This document shows, piece by piece, positions 1 through 5,033 of a stretch of DNA of 5,033 nucleotides. The stretch is from Clostridia bacterium (GTDB taxonomy: Bacteria; Bacillota; Clostridia; Christensenellales; Borkfalkiaceae), in assembly GCA_029071285.1 (NCBI GenBank), contig JAIEAS010000012.1:1-5033 (forward strand). Reading direction: 5' to 3'. The translations under genes were made by a program, and so were the position numbers. The first letter of the stretch is position 1. Each line of letters opens with the position of its first letter. The notes beneath the pieces were generated by a model. It saw only the letters and a list, made by a program, of their open reading frames with translations. It searched no databases and was not told the origin of the DNA.

Positions 1-5
1 CCTTT

Positions 6-22
6 GGCTCGGGCGGCTTATT
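6..22 (-). terminator. Possible terminator hairpin of the large gene, cut by the window edge
   Basis: The window opens with CC-TTT-GG followed by CTCGGGCGGCTTATT. The leading CC can pair with the GG across TTT, so positions 1-7 look like the tip of a hairpin whose left arm lies outside the window. On the minus strand, AATAAGCCGCCCGAGCC sits about 20 bases after the stop codon, as expected for the first arm of a Rho-independent terminator. Only half is visible, so this is inference. The bases left of the window should read GCCGCCCGAG if correct. Confidence 0.35.
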
Positions 23-41
23 GATTTATGCTTGAATAGTG

Positions 42-3000
42 TTAGTCGAGCGGGTCGTAGAAACCGTCTATATCGAAGTTCTCGTCCCTGCGTATCGCGC
101 CGTTCTTTGTAGTATCTACCGTCGTCGTGGTAGTGATTACCGCGTCGGAAGGATACTTCGCCGCAGGCGTTGCCGTTTCCGTTTTCTGAGGAAGCTCGGG
201 AACGGACTGCGTTGCAGCAAGCTCGCCGTTCGCCATATTGCGTAACGTTGCCGCAACGAGCGCGCCCATCATATCCATTGAATTGGGCTGCTGATTGTAC
301 GACTGCTGGCTGTAATCGGGAATACGGTTATAGTTGTGTCCGTTGATATGCTCGCGCATTGCCGCCAAATCTACGCTGTGGCGCGAATCTCTGTCAACGT
401 GCTGTTCCGCACGCATTGCCGCAAGCTCGATACGCTGTTCGGCATCATACCTTGCGCGCTGTTCAGCTTGCATTGCGTTGAGCTGTGCTTCAAGCCTTGC
501 CAAAGTAGGGTCGCCGCCGTATGACTGCATAGGCATTTGCGGGTACTGAGGCATCATAGGCATCTGCTGATATTGCGGGTACATAGGGTACTGCATAGGC
601 TGATGCGCAGGCATTGCCTGATTGTTCTGTGAATTCTGCATTGCCTGCAACTGCGCCTGAGTTGCCTTATTATCGGCACGAAGCTCCGCCATCTGCTGGC
701 GCATTTCTTTCAGAAGCTCATTGTTGGTATTATCCACAACTTGCTGTACGGGTTGCTGTACCGGCTGTACTTGCTGTTGAGGTTGTGCCACAGCCATTGT
801 AGCCATACCTGCGCCGACCATACCAGCCTGTGCTTGGGCACGGATTTTTTCAAGCTCGGCTTCCTGCTTTGCCTTTGCAAGCTCTCGTTCTGCTTCGAGT
901 TTCTCCTGCTGTAAACGGCGCTCATCCTCGCGGCGCTGGCGTTCAGCTTCGCGCTCCTCTTCACGGCGCTGCTTTTCTTCCTCTTTGCGTAAGCGTTCTT
1001 CTTCACGGCGCGCCTTGATTTCTTCCTTTTCTTCCTTGCTCTTGCGGCGTTTGCAAGCTACTACGATAATTATTATCAGCAGTATCAGCACCGCAAGCGC
1101 AATAAGCGCCCACGCCCAGATAGGCAAGCCCATCCACGTTTGCATCATTGTCTCCTTTACCGTGTTCCACGCCTTTTCAAAAGCGTTCGGTGTCGTCTTG
1201 GGTACCGTGTACTCGTACGGCGTACTCAAAAGCTCTGCCGTGCTTTCGTCGAGTACGAAGTTGTTTGTATCCAGAAGCTCGGCTAAAACGTAATATTTCG
1301 CGCCTTCGTAAAGCTCGGTAACTTCGTTGCCGTTGCTATCGAAATACTTATAACCGATAAGCCCGTCGCAGCTGCCCTTATAGCTTGTGCTTACAAGGTC
1401 AAGCGTTCCGCTCTCGTTCCAGGTTCCCTTCAATACCGCGGGCGCGATTTCCCACTCCGCCGTGAGGGTATCGTCATCGATTGTGTAGCCGACGAAATCG
1501 TCCGCAAGCGCGTACTTCGCAAGTCCCTTAGTTCCCGCTTTTACGGGAGTAAGGCTTGTAGTATCCCACTCGTACTGGTCAAAATCTTTAATGGTTAAAA
1601 TAAGCGTGTATTTGCCCGCGGAGGTGTATTTATTGCCGCTGCAATCCACCAACGCAATATGCGCCCAGCCGCTTATTATATCTATCTCATTGCCCGTGTA
1701 CGAAAGTTGGTCAATTACAGGCACGGGGATAAGAGTTCTCTTTCCGTCGTAAGGCGAAGTTTCCACGTCCACGTCAAACGTGGTGCTCTTGCCCTGATAC
1801 TTTACGGTAATTTTCGAGGTCGTTCCGCCGACAAGCTTGCCCGAAAGCGCGTAATCGTTCGCGTCAATTTTGTTGTCGGGGTCGCTCGTTTCAAAGTCGC
1901 TTCCGTCGTTGTTCGTGCCCGTAACCGTCAGCCAGTTTTTCAATACTCGCAAAGCTGTCGTGCTCGTAATCTTGTTCAGTCCGGGTTGGAAATCCGCCTG
2001 AATGCTGTCAAGCACTACGGGCTTTACGTTGACGGGGAAGCTCGTGGTGTATTTCACGCCCTCATGCCAGTACGAAACGTCTATCGTAGAAACGCCGACC
2101 GTAAGCTCGCCGCTGGGGTCGTCGACCGTAAGGTCGTAGTCCGTGCCGTCGATAAGACCGTGGTCCCTGCCGTCGTTGTAAGTACCTCTGACTTCGAGCC
2201 AGACTTTCAGGTCGTCAACGTTGGTCGAAGTAAACACCTTTCCGTCCTGCGAGAATGTTGCGCTTATGCTTTGCAATACGCACGCAATTACGTTGTTGAC
2301 GGTAAAGGTGCATTGCACTTCGTCCGCGCCGCTGCCGTACTTAACGGTTATCGTGCTTGTGCCCGCCGTCAGCGTACCGCTTAAAGTGTAGCCGTAAAGC
2401 GGACTTACAATGCCGCCCGTTTCGTCCGTTCCCTCTATCGTGAGATAGGGTATTAAGTCATCCAGCTTCCACGAGTCGTATATGTCCACCGCCACGCCGT
2501 CGCCGTCGGGGTCGGGGTCGAAGGTTGCCGTAATAGAGTTTATCTTCGCGTCGTATGCAACGAGCTCGAACATATCCTTAACGGTGTTATAGTTCGAAGT
2601 ATCCGTCGGCGTAAAAGTATAGCTGTAATCGTGCGCGCCCAGAAGCAACGTCTGTCCCGCGTCAAAGCTGTACGTGCCTGCCGTGCCCGAAGCTCCCGCG
2701 GCAAGTGCGGGCAGGCTGTTGCCCGTGTAAAGCTGTGCGGCGGGGTTTGCGAGTATGGGGTCCAGAACGGGGTCGGCTTTCTCTATCTTATAAGTGAAAG
2801 TCATATTGTCGAAGGGCTTGAAATCATCGTCATACGTCGGCTTGATTTCAACCTTCAGCGTGTAAGTGCCCGCGTTCGTAGGCGGAACTGTCGAGCCCGT
2901 ATCGTACACGGGGTCGCCCGCCAGATAATAGGTATAACGGAAATCTATATCCGTGCCGACTATAAGCGGGTCGCCCGTTGTCGTTACCGCCTCTGCTATC

Positions 3001-4580
3001 GCGGGGTGCGACGAGCCGTCGTAAGTCTCGCCCGAGTTTTTAACCGTTACGACTACTATCTGCCTGCCGTCCCTCGTTGAAAACGCGCAGAAGTTGTCGC
3101 CGTCAAACGTGTAGTTATAGCCCGCAGTAGTAGTATCGAAATCCACTACCGCGTAATAGTCCGTATCCTGTTGAAGGTTTGCAAGGCTGACGTCCGAAGC
3201 GCCCGCCACAACCTTGCCCGTGCCCGTGTCGTAATCGTTACGCTCGTAATACTTCACCGCGCTTAAAAACTGCGCCGTTCCCACCGTTACATTGGGTGAC
3301 GGAAGCATAAAGAACATACTGTTTGTACCCGTTAAACCGTTGTTGTACGCTTGGGTCGCCCAGCTTATTGCCAGCGGTTTGGGCTTCATTTCAACCGTAA
3401 CTTCACAGTAATCGTCGGTATCACCGTCGTCCCATTGCACCGTAGCGGGATCGCGTTTAAATTTTAAAGTATATAAGCCCGCGTCTTTTACGCTTAAATT
3501 GTTGCCCGTCATATGGCTGTTGCCCGTTGTAGTTACCGTGTCGGGGTCGTATGTGTACAGCACGTTATCGGTGCCGGCAATCCTGTGCTTTACTTCAACT
3601 AAGGTTGACAAACCTATATCTTTAATAGCAAAATCCTGCCAGTTGCCGTTATAGGTTTTTTCTTTTTCACTGTCTTCAACGCTCGGCTTTGCGGGACCTA
3701 CGTACTCAATAAAAGTGGGAGTTTCCGGCGTTACCGTTGCATAGGCGTCGTATTTATACTTATAAGTACCGCCTACTTGACAGTTCGCAAAAAAGCCGCA
3801 ATAGCGCGTAAAGGTTTGATCTGAGCCCGTATTGTTGGTATAAGTAGTCGTAACAGTATAGCTGTTAGTACCGCTGTTATTTCTTTTACTCTTAGCATGC
3901 AAACGGTAACTGACTGTTCCGGAATATGAAACCTCAGCAGCAGGGTTACTAGAACCATTATCATGGTACCCGAAGTGCATAGTATCTGACGTATCACCCG
4001 CTGCCCCGTACCAACATAAATCCGCCCAACCATAGTACCTAGTGGGCGTAGTTGAAGAATTCTCCGGACATGATGGATAGATATAAACATACATGTTATA
4101 CTTTACTTCGTATTTAGTATAGGCGGGAATGGTAATTTCCGTTTTAAAGTGAACGTAATGGGGAGTACCGCTACCTACTTTATATTCAGTTCTTGATGCG
4201 TCTGCTCTTGCAACCGGAGTGCCGTAACTTGAAGTGCTGTAATTCGGATAAAATTTACAGTTTCCGTAAGAAGAGTTTGGTGAGCCCATTTCGCTGATTG
4301 CCCACCAGTTGTTACTTGAAACATGCTTTTGATAGCAGCCCGTTTGGCTAGTAGCGTAATAACTTACGCCGTCTGATTTCAATGCGTTCACCGCCGACCA
4401 GGTAATGGTAGGAACGGTTGCAGGCGGTGCAAGCGCAGCCGCGGCTGTAGATTTATTATTTTCTTTACCGCCGCTCAGCTTTGCAGTCGCGCAGCCGCCG
4501 AACACCGCCGCCGAGCACAGCAGTACTGCGCACAACGCCGCGGCTATTACGGTCCATAATTTTCTTAGCTTTGTTTTCAT
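42..4580 (-). CDS. Giant single-pass surface protein with Ig/MBG-like ectodomain and coiled-coil cytoplasmic tail
   Basis: The product is 1512 residues and unnamed. A basic N-terminus (MKTKLRK) and hydrophobic core (about 9-27) form a signal peptide ending in VFGGC-30, which fits a loose lipobox. Residues 58-290 are a Tyr-rich beta domain with six Cys (82, 108, 171, 189, 261, 267). MBG-like modules follow (about 296-400 and 506-602, with YDGSSHPA and AGTYTLKVEIKP), then a beta module (603-676), three tandem Ig-like repeats (678-940) and two membrane-proximal beta modules (950-1049, 1050-1127). A membrane helix (about 1153-1175) precedes the basic stop-transfer CKRRKSK. The tail has EEK/RREEER coiled coil (1182-1251) and Q/P/M-rich segments. 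Established: such Ig/MBG stalks are typical of adhesins and S-layer-like proteins. Inference: a surface adhesin or sensor that links to something inside the cell. The start is supported by AAGGAG six bases upstream plus the signal peptide. No catalytic motif or canonical LPXTG is seen. The gene is intact and apparently monocistronic here. The reading is secure; the function is unknown. Confidence 0.9.
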   Translation of the reverse strand: MKTKLRKLWTVIAAALCAVLLCSAAVFGGCATAKLSGGKENNKSTAAAALAPPATVPTITWSAVNALKSDGVSYYATSQTGCYQKHVSSNNWWAISEMGSPNSSYGNCKFYPNYSTSSYGTPVARADASRTEYKVGSGTPHYVHFKTEITIPAYTKYEVKYNMYVYIYPSCPENSSTTPTRYYGWADLCWYGAAGDTSDTMHFGYHDNGSSNPAAEVSYSGTVSYRLHAKSKRNNSGTNSYTVTTTYTNNTGSDQTFTRYCGFFANCQVGGTYKYKYDAYATVTPETPTFIEYVGPAKPSVEDSEKEKTYNGNWQDFAIKDIGLSTLVEVKHRIAGTDNVLYTYDPDTVTTTGNSHMTGNNLSVKDAGLYTLKFKRDPATVQWDDGDTDDYCEVTVEMKPKPLAISWATQAYNNGLTGTNSMFFMLPSPNVTVGTAQFLSAVKYYERNDYDTGTGKVVAGASDVSLANLQQDTDYYAVVDFDTTTAGYNYTFDGDNFCAFSTRDGRQIVVVTVKNSGETYDGSSHPAIAEAVTTTGDPLIVGTDIDFRYTYYLAGDPVYDTGSTVPPTNAGTYTLKVEIKPTYDDDFKPFDNMTFTYKIEKADPVLDPILANPAAQLYTGNSLPALAAGASGTAGTYSFDAGQTLLLGAHDYSYTFTPTDTSNYNTVKDMFELVAYDAKINSITATFDPDPDGDGVAVDIYDSWKLDDLIPYLTIEGTDETGGIVSPLYGYTLSGTLTAGTSTITVKYGSGADEVQCTFTVNNVIACVLQSISATFSQDGKVFTSTNVDDLKVWLEVRGTYNDGRDHGLIDGTDYDLTVDDPSGELTVGVSTIDVSYWHEGVKYTTSFPVNVKPVVLDSIQADFQPGLNKITSTTALRVLKNWLTVTGTNNDGSDFETSDPDNKIDANDYALSGKLVGGTTSKITVKYQGKSTTFDVDVETSPYDGKRTLIPVPVIDQLSYTGNEIDIISGWAHIALVDCSGNKYTSAGKYTLILTIKDFDQYEWDTTSLTPVKAGTKGLAKYALADDFVGYTIDDDTLTAEWEIAPAVLKGTWNESGTLDLVSTSYKGSCDGLIGYKYFDSNGNEVTELYEGAKYYVLAELLDTNNFVLDESTAELLSTPYEYTVPKTTPNAFEKAWNTVKETMMQTWMGLPIWAWALIALAVLILLIIIIVVACKRRKSKEEKEEIKARREEERLRKEEEKQRREEEREAERQRREDERRLQQEKLEAERELAKAKQEAELEKIRAQAQAGMVGAGMATMAVAQPQQQVQPVQQPVQQVVDNTNNELLKEMRQQMAELRADNKATQAQLQAMQNSQNNQAMPAHQPMQYPMYPQYQQMPMMPQYPQMPMQSYGGDPTLARLEAQLNAMQAEQRARYDAEQRIELAAMRAEQHVDRDSRHSVDLAAMREHINGHNYNRIPDYSQQSYNQQPNSMDMMGALVAATLRNMANGELAATQSVPELPQKTETATPAAKYPSDAVITTTTTVDTTKNGAIRRDENFDIDGFYDPLD
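45..1034 (-). other. Cytoplasmic tail: charged coiled coil and Q/P/M/Y-rich low complexity
   Basis: Residues 1183-1512 lie after the membrane helix. First comes a long Glu/Arg/Lys-rich helix with RREEER-type repeats (1182-1251), then an Ala/Met linker and a QPQQQVQPVQQPVQQ segment (1266-1280). A second short helix follows (1285-1318), then a Pro/Gln/Met/Tyr-rich stretch (1321-1355) and a third helical region (1357-1412) in which IELAAMRAE and VDLAAMREH form a short internal repeat. The end is Asn/Gln-rich, then Thr-rich (TTTTTVDTT), then an acidic terminus DGFYDPLD. Coiled coils suggest oligomerisation or partner binding below the membrane. The low-complexity parts are probably disordered. 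No kinase, HTH or enzymatic motif was seen. Confidence 0.75.
1035..1127 (-). other. Transmembrane helix and basic stop-transfer segment
   Basis: Residues 1152-1182 hold an uninterrupted hydrophobic stretch (WAWALIALAVLILLIIIIVV) followed at once by ACKRRKSK. With the N-terminal signal peptide this gives an outside-N, inside-C (type I) topology by the positive-inside rule. About 335 residues follow the helix, so it is not the short C-terminal end of a sortase substrate. Confidence 0.9.
1761..2549 (-). repeat. Three tandem Ig-like repeats (about 86 residues each) in the ectodomain
   Basis: Residues about 678-764, 765-854 and 855-940 align as three copies. Each shows an opening strand of the type SI-A-F (SITATF, SISATF, SIQADF), then a DDL/LKxWL-type segment (KLDDLIPYLTIEGT, DDLKVWLEVRGT, LKNWLTVTGT), then DY-L-G-L-G-ST (YTLSGTLTAGTSTITV, YDLTVDDPSGELTVGVSTIDV, YALSGKLVGGTTSKITV), and a closing F-V-V strand. 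The pattern resembles bacterial Ig-like domains of the Big_3 type by eye. The copies are strongly diverged, so this is an old duplication rather than an unstable DNA repeat. The likely role is a stalk or spacer displaying the N-terminal domain. Confidence 0.75.
3711..4409 (-). other. Low-GC, Tyr/Cys-rich N-terminal domain of the surface protein
   Basis: This segment encodes residues 58-290, the first folded part after the signal peptide. It is rich in Tyr, Ser, Thr and Asn, with alternating patterns typical of beta strands (for example KYEVKYNMYVYIYP and SYTVTTTYTNN) and six cysteines that could form disulfides outside the cell. GC is clearly lower than in the rest of the gene: hand counts give 18/60 at 4081-4140 and 22/60 at 3841-3900, against 38/60 at 2101-2160 and 39/60 at 2701-2760. 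I do not recognise the family. A jelly-roll or carbohydrate-binding-like fold is possible but is inference only. The base composition suggests separate ancestry from the Ig-like stalk. Confidence 0.6.
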
Positions 4581-4585
4581 ATATT

Positions 4586-4592
4586 TCTCCTT
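4586..4592 (-). promoter_or_regulatory. Shine-Dalgarno of the large surface-protein gene
   Basis: On the minus strand AAGGAGA lies just before the start codon; AAGGAG is separated from ATG by six bases (AAATAT). This near-perfect site fixes the start and supports a Firmicute-type translation signal. Its AAG is shared with the AATTAAG direct repeat that borders the palindromic element immediately upstream. Confidence 0.9.
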
Positions 4593-4596
4593 AATT

Positions 4597-4690
4597 TAGG
4601 CTTCCTTGGGGAAGCTGTCGCGTTAGCGACTGATGAGGTCAACCTCACCCGTCACCGCCATTGCGGTGCCACCCTCCCCAAGGAGGGCTT
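4597..4690. repeat. Compound palindromic repeat element (MITE-like) in the leader of the large gene
   Basis: The ends carry a perfect 10-bp inverted repeat, TCCTTGGGGA at 4603-4612 and TCCCCAAGGA at 4675-4684, extendable to about 14 of 18 matching bases. Inside are three consecutive small hairpins: GTCGC-GTTA-GCGAC (4617-4630), TGAGGT-CA-ACCTCA (4634-4647) and CACCGC-CATT-GCGGTG (4653-4668). CTTAATT occurs at both borders (4590-4596 and 4688-4694), consistent with a target duplication. From memory, elements with this TTGGGGA border and GATGAGG core are frequent in clostridial gut genomes; that link cannot be checked here. Being transcribed in the leader of the leftward gene, it would fold next to the Shine-Dalgarno. 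Confidence 0.8.
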
Positions 4691-4712
4691 AATTATTGTT
4701 TCATTTAGGGAT

Positions 4713-4774
4713 AAAGCGGGCGGCGCGGATTCCACATTCGCACTTTTCCTTTCAGATTTTGCGCCGCCGCTTTT
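4713..4774. repeat. GC-rich spaced inverted repeat in the leader region
   Basis: GGCGGCGC at 4719-4726 is the exact reverse complement of GCGCCGCC at 4761-4768. Allowing one bulged base, the arms extend to AAAGCGG(G)CGGCGC and GCGCCGCCGCTTT. The 34-base interior is AT-richer and shows no further pairing. It could form a long-loop stem in the leftward leader, but no T-run follows on the minus strand, so it is not a terminator for that direction. Function unknown; it may be chance in a GC-rich stretch. Confidence 0.4.
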
Positions 4775-4788
4775 GCTCCCTCTCTTCG

Positions 4789-4804
4789 TTTACCCTCGGG
4801 TAAA
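4789..4804. repeat. Short near-perfect palindrome TTTACCC-TC-GGGTAAA
   Basis: Seven-base arms TTTACCC (4789-4795) and GGGTAAA (4798-4804) flank a two-base centre. This 16-bp dyad is compact enough to be a dimeric repressor site or a small hairpin. It lies between the two palindromic elements, about 210 bases upstream of the leftward start codon. No regulator can be assigned. Confidence 0.45.
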
Positions 4805-4853
4805 ATCAGATAACGTGGTACGATTTTTTGCCCCTTTTGTCATTCCGCCTCTT

Positions 4854-4950
4854 CGTCATTGCGAGGGAGCAACGCTCCCGCGGCAATCCAGACCGTACGC
4901 TCATTTTAAGTGCTTTGCTTCTGGATTGCTTCGCTTCGCTCGCAATGACG
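4854..4950. repeat. Compound palindromic repeat with CGTCATTGCGAG ends
   Basis: Perfect 12-bp terminal inverted repeats, CGTCATTGCGAG (4854-4865) and CTCGCAATGACG (4939-4950), enclose a small hairpin GGGAGC-AAC-GCTCCC (4865-4879). A second exact 10-bp inverted repeat, GCAATCCAGA (4883-4892) with TCTGGATTGC (4920-4929), encloses a 27-base centre. The whole unit can fold into a cruciform-like structure. From memory, the GTCATTGCGAG...CAATCC pattern is a very widespread dispersed palindromic repeat family across several bacterial phyla. Non-autonomous; no transposase is present. It is not tightly followed by a T-run (TTTTT starts eight bases later at 4959), so a terminator role is uncertain. Confidence 0.85.
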
Positions 4951-4977
4951 GCAAGTGATTTTTCCAAAAATTCCATT

Positions 4978-4999
4978 AAAGTACACTTTTTTGTACTTT
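4978..4999. promoter_or_regulatory. Inverted repeat AAAGTACA-N6-TGTACTTT, likely operator
   Basis: Perfect 8-bp arms, AAAGTACA (4978-4985) and TGTACTTT (4992-4999), are separated by six bases (CTTTTT). The site ends five bases before the -35 box of the rightward promoter, where a repressor or activator dimer would normally bind. GTAC-centred dyads of this kind are typical of small HTH (XRE-like) regulators, but the assignment is inference. An AT-rich hairpin terminator is a weaker alternative. Confidence 0.55.
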
Positions 5000-5004
5000 T
5001 ACTA

Positions 5005-5033
5005 TTGACATATTTTGCGGCATATAATATAAT
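5005..5033 (+). promoter_or_regulatory. Consensus sigma-A promoter firing rightward out of the window
   Basis: TTGACA at 5005-5010 is followed after exactly 17 bases by TATAAT at 5028-5033; both hexamers match the housekeeping consensus perfectly. A second overlapping TATAAT (5023-5028) is only 12 bases from the -35 and is not the functional one. The transcription start and the gene it serves lie beyond the right edge. Its orientation makes it divergent from the large surface-protein gene. Confidence 0.85.

Larger units (their letters stand above)
4581..5033. other. Intergenic region between divergent transcription units, no gene
   Basis: About 450 bases contain no credible coding sequence on either strand. 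They hold the leader of the leftward gene, two compound palindromic repeats (4597-4690, 4854-4950), two smaller inverted repeats (4713-4774, 4789-4804), and a rightward promoter with an adjacent inverted repeat at the far end. No tRNA or obvious structured RNA family was recognised. No strong promoter for the leftward gene was found, so its start site is undetermined. Confidence 0.75.

Noticed and set aside
710..1006. 98-codon minus-strand open frame in another register
   Set aside because: Same-strand shadow of the coiled-coil coding region; the Lys/Ser/Arg-rich product reflects frame-shifted GAA/CGC codon repeats.
1189..1206. VPKTT at residues 1126-1130 as a sortase motif
   Set aside because: It resembles LPXTG but lacks Leu and Gly, sits over 20 residues before the membrane helix, and is followed by 335 residues of tail, unlike any sorting signal.
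1659..2384. 241-codon open frame on the plus strand
   Set aside because: It lies wholly antisense to the intact large gene, has Arg/Val-rich composition typical of the complement of Asp/Thr-rich coding sequence, and shows no recognisable domain.
2631..3080. 149-codon open frame on the plus strand
   Set aside because: Antisense shadow of the surface-protein gene with Arg/Cys/Val-rich low-information sequence and no domain.
4597..4690. Riboswitch or structured leader RNA
   Set aside because: The stacked hairpins and flanking direct repeats fit a dispersed palindromic element better, and no known riboswitch core was recognised.
4815..4843. Minus-strand promoter ATGACA-17-TACCAC for the large gene
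   Set aside because: The -35 is acceptable but the -10 matches only three of six consensus bases; not strong enough to annotate.
4597..4950. CRISPR array or tandem repeat array
   Set aside because: The two palindromic units differ in sequence and are not regularly spaced; there are no repeated identical units with spacers.
4773..4958. 61-codon open frame on the plus strand in the intergenic region
   Set aside because: Its second half is simply a translation of the 4854-4950 palindromic repeat (CEGATLPRQSR, GLLRFARND), a pattern I know as a common spurious annotation; no supporting start signal.

Overview
The window is dominated by one very large leftward (minus-strand) gene, followed on its upstream side by about 450 bases of non-coding DNA rich in repeats. 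The product is a 1512-residue exported protein. It has a signal peptide, an ectodomain of about 1,120 residues built from beta-sandwich and Ig/MBG-like modules, one transmembrane helix, and an unusually large cytoplasmic tail of about 335 residues made of charged coiled coil and Q/P/M/Y-rich low-complexity sequence. No enzyme signature is visible. I recognise the architecture type (surface/adhesin-like) but not a named gene.

The organism is probably a monoderm Firmicute, most likely an uncultured gut-type clostridium (Christensenellales-like is my guess). This rests on the strong AAGGAG Shine-Dalgarno, the consensus sigma-A promoter at the right edge, moderate-to-high GC, MBG/Ig-type surface modules, and two short palindromic repeats of kinds I associate from memory with such genomes. 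The assignment is inference; no marker gene is present.

Layout. Positions 1-41 are the downstream flank of the big gene and hold what looks like the right half of a terminator hairpin cut by the window edge. Positions 42-4580 are the gene. Read in transcript direction from 4580 leftward it encodes the signal peptide, a low-GC Tyr/Cys-rich N-terminal domain, MBG-like modules, three tandem Ig-like repeats of about 86 residues, two more membrane-proximal beta modules, the membrane helix, and the cytoplasmic coiled-coil tail. Positions 4581-5033 are intergenic: a Shine-Dalgarno, a compound palindromic element (4597-4690) in the gene's leader, two smaller inverted repeats, a second palindromic element (4854-4950), then an 8-bp-arm inverted repeat next to a textbook promoter (TTGACA-17-TATAAT) that fires rightward out of the window.

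The two transcription units therefore appear divergent: the surface-protein gene leftward and an unseen gene rightward. I found no convincing promoter for the leftward gene within the window. The most interesting points are the inside-outside architecture of the protein, the compositional break over its N-terminal domain, and the palindromic element that seems to have inserted right against the Shine-Dalgarno with a 7-bp flanking duplication.
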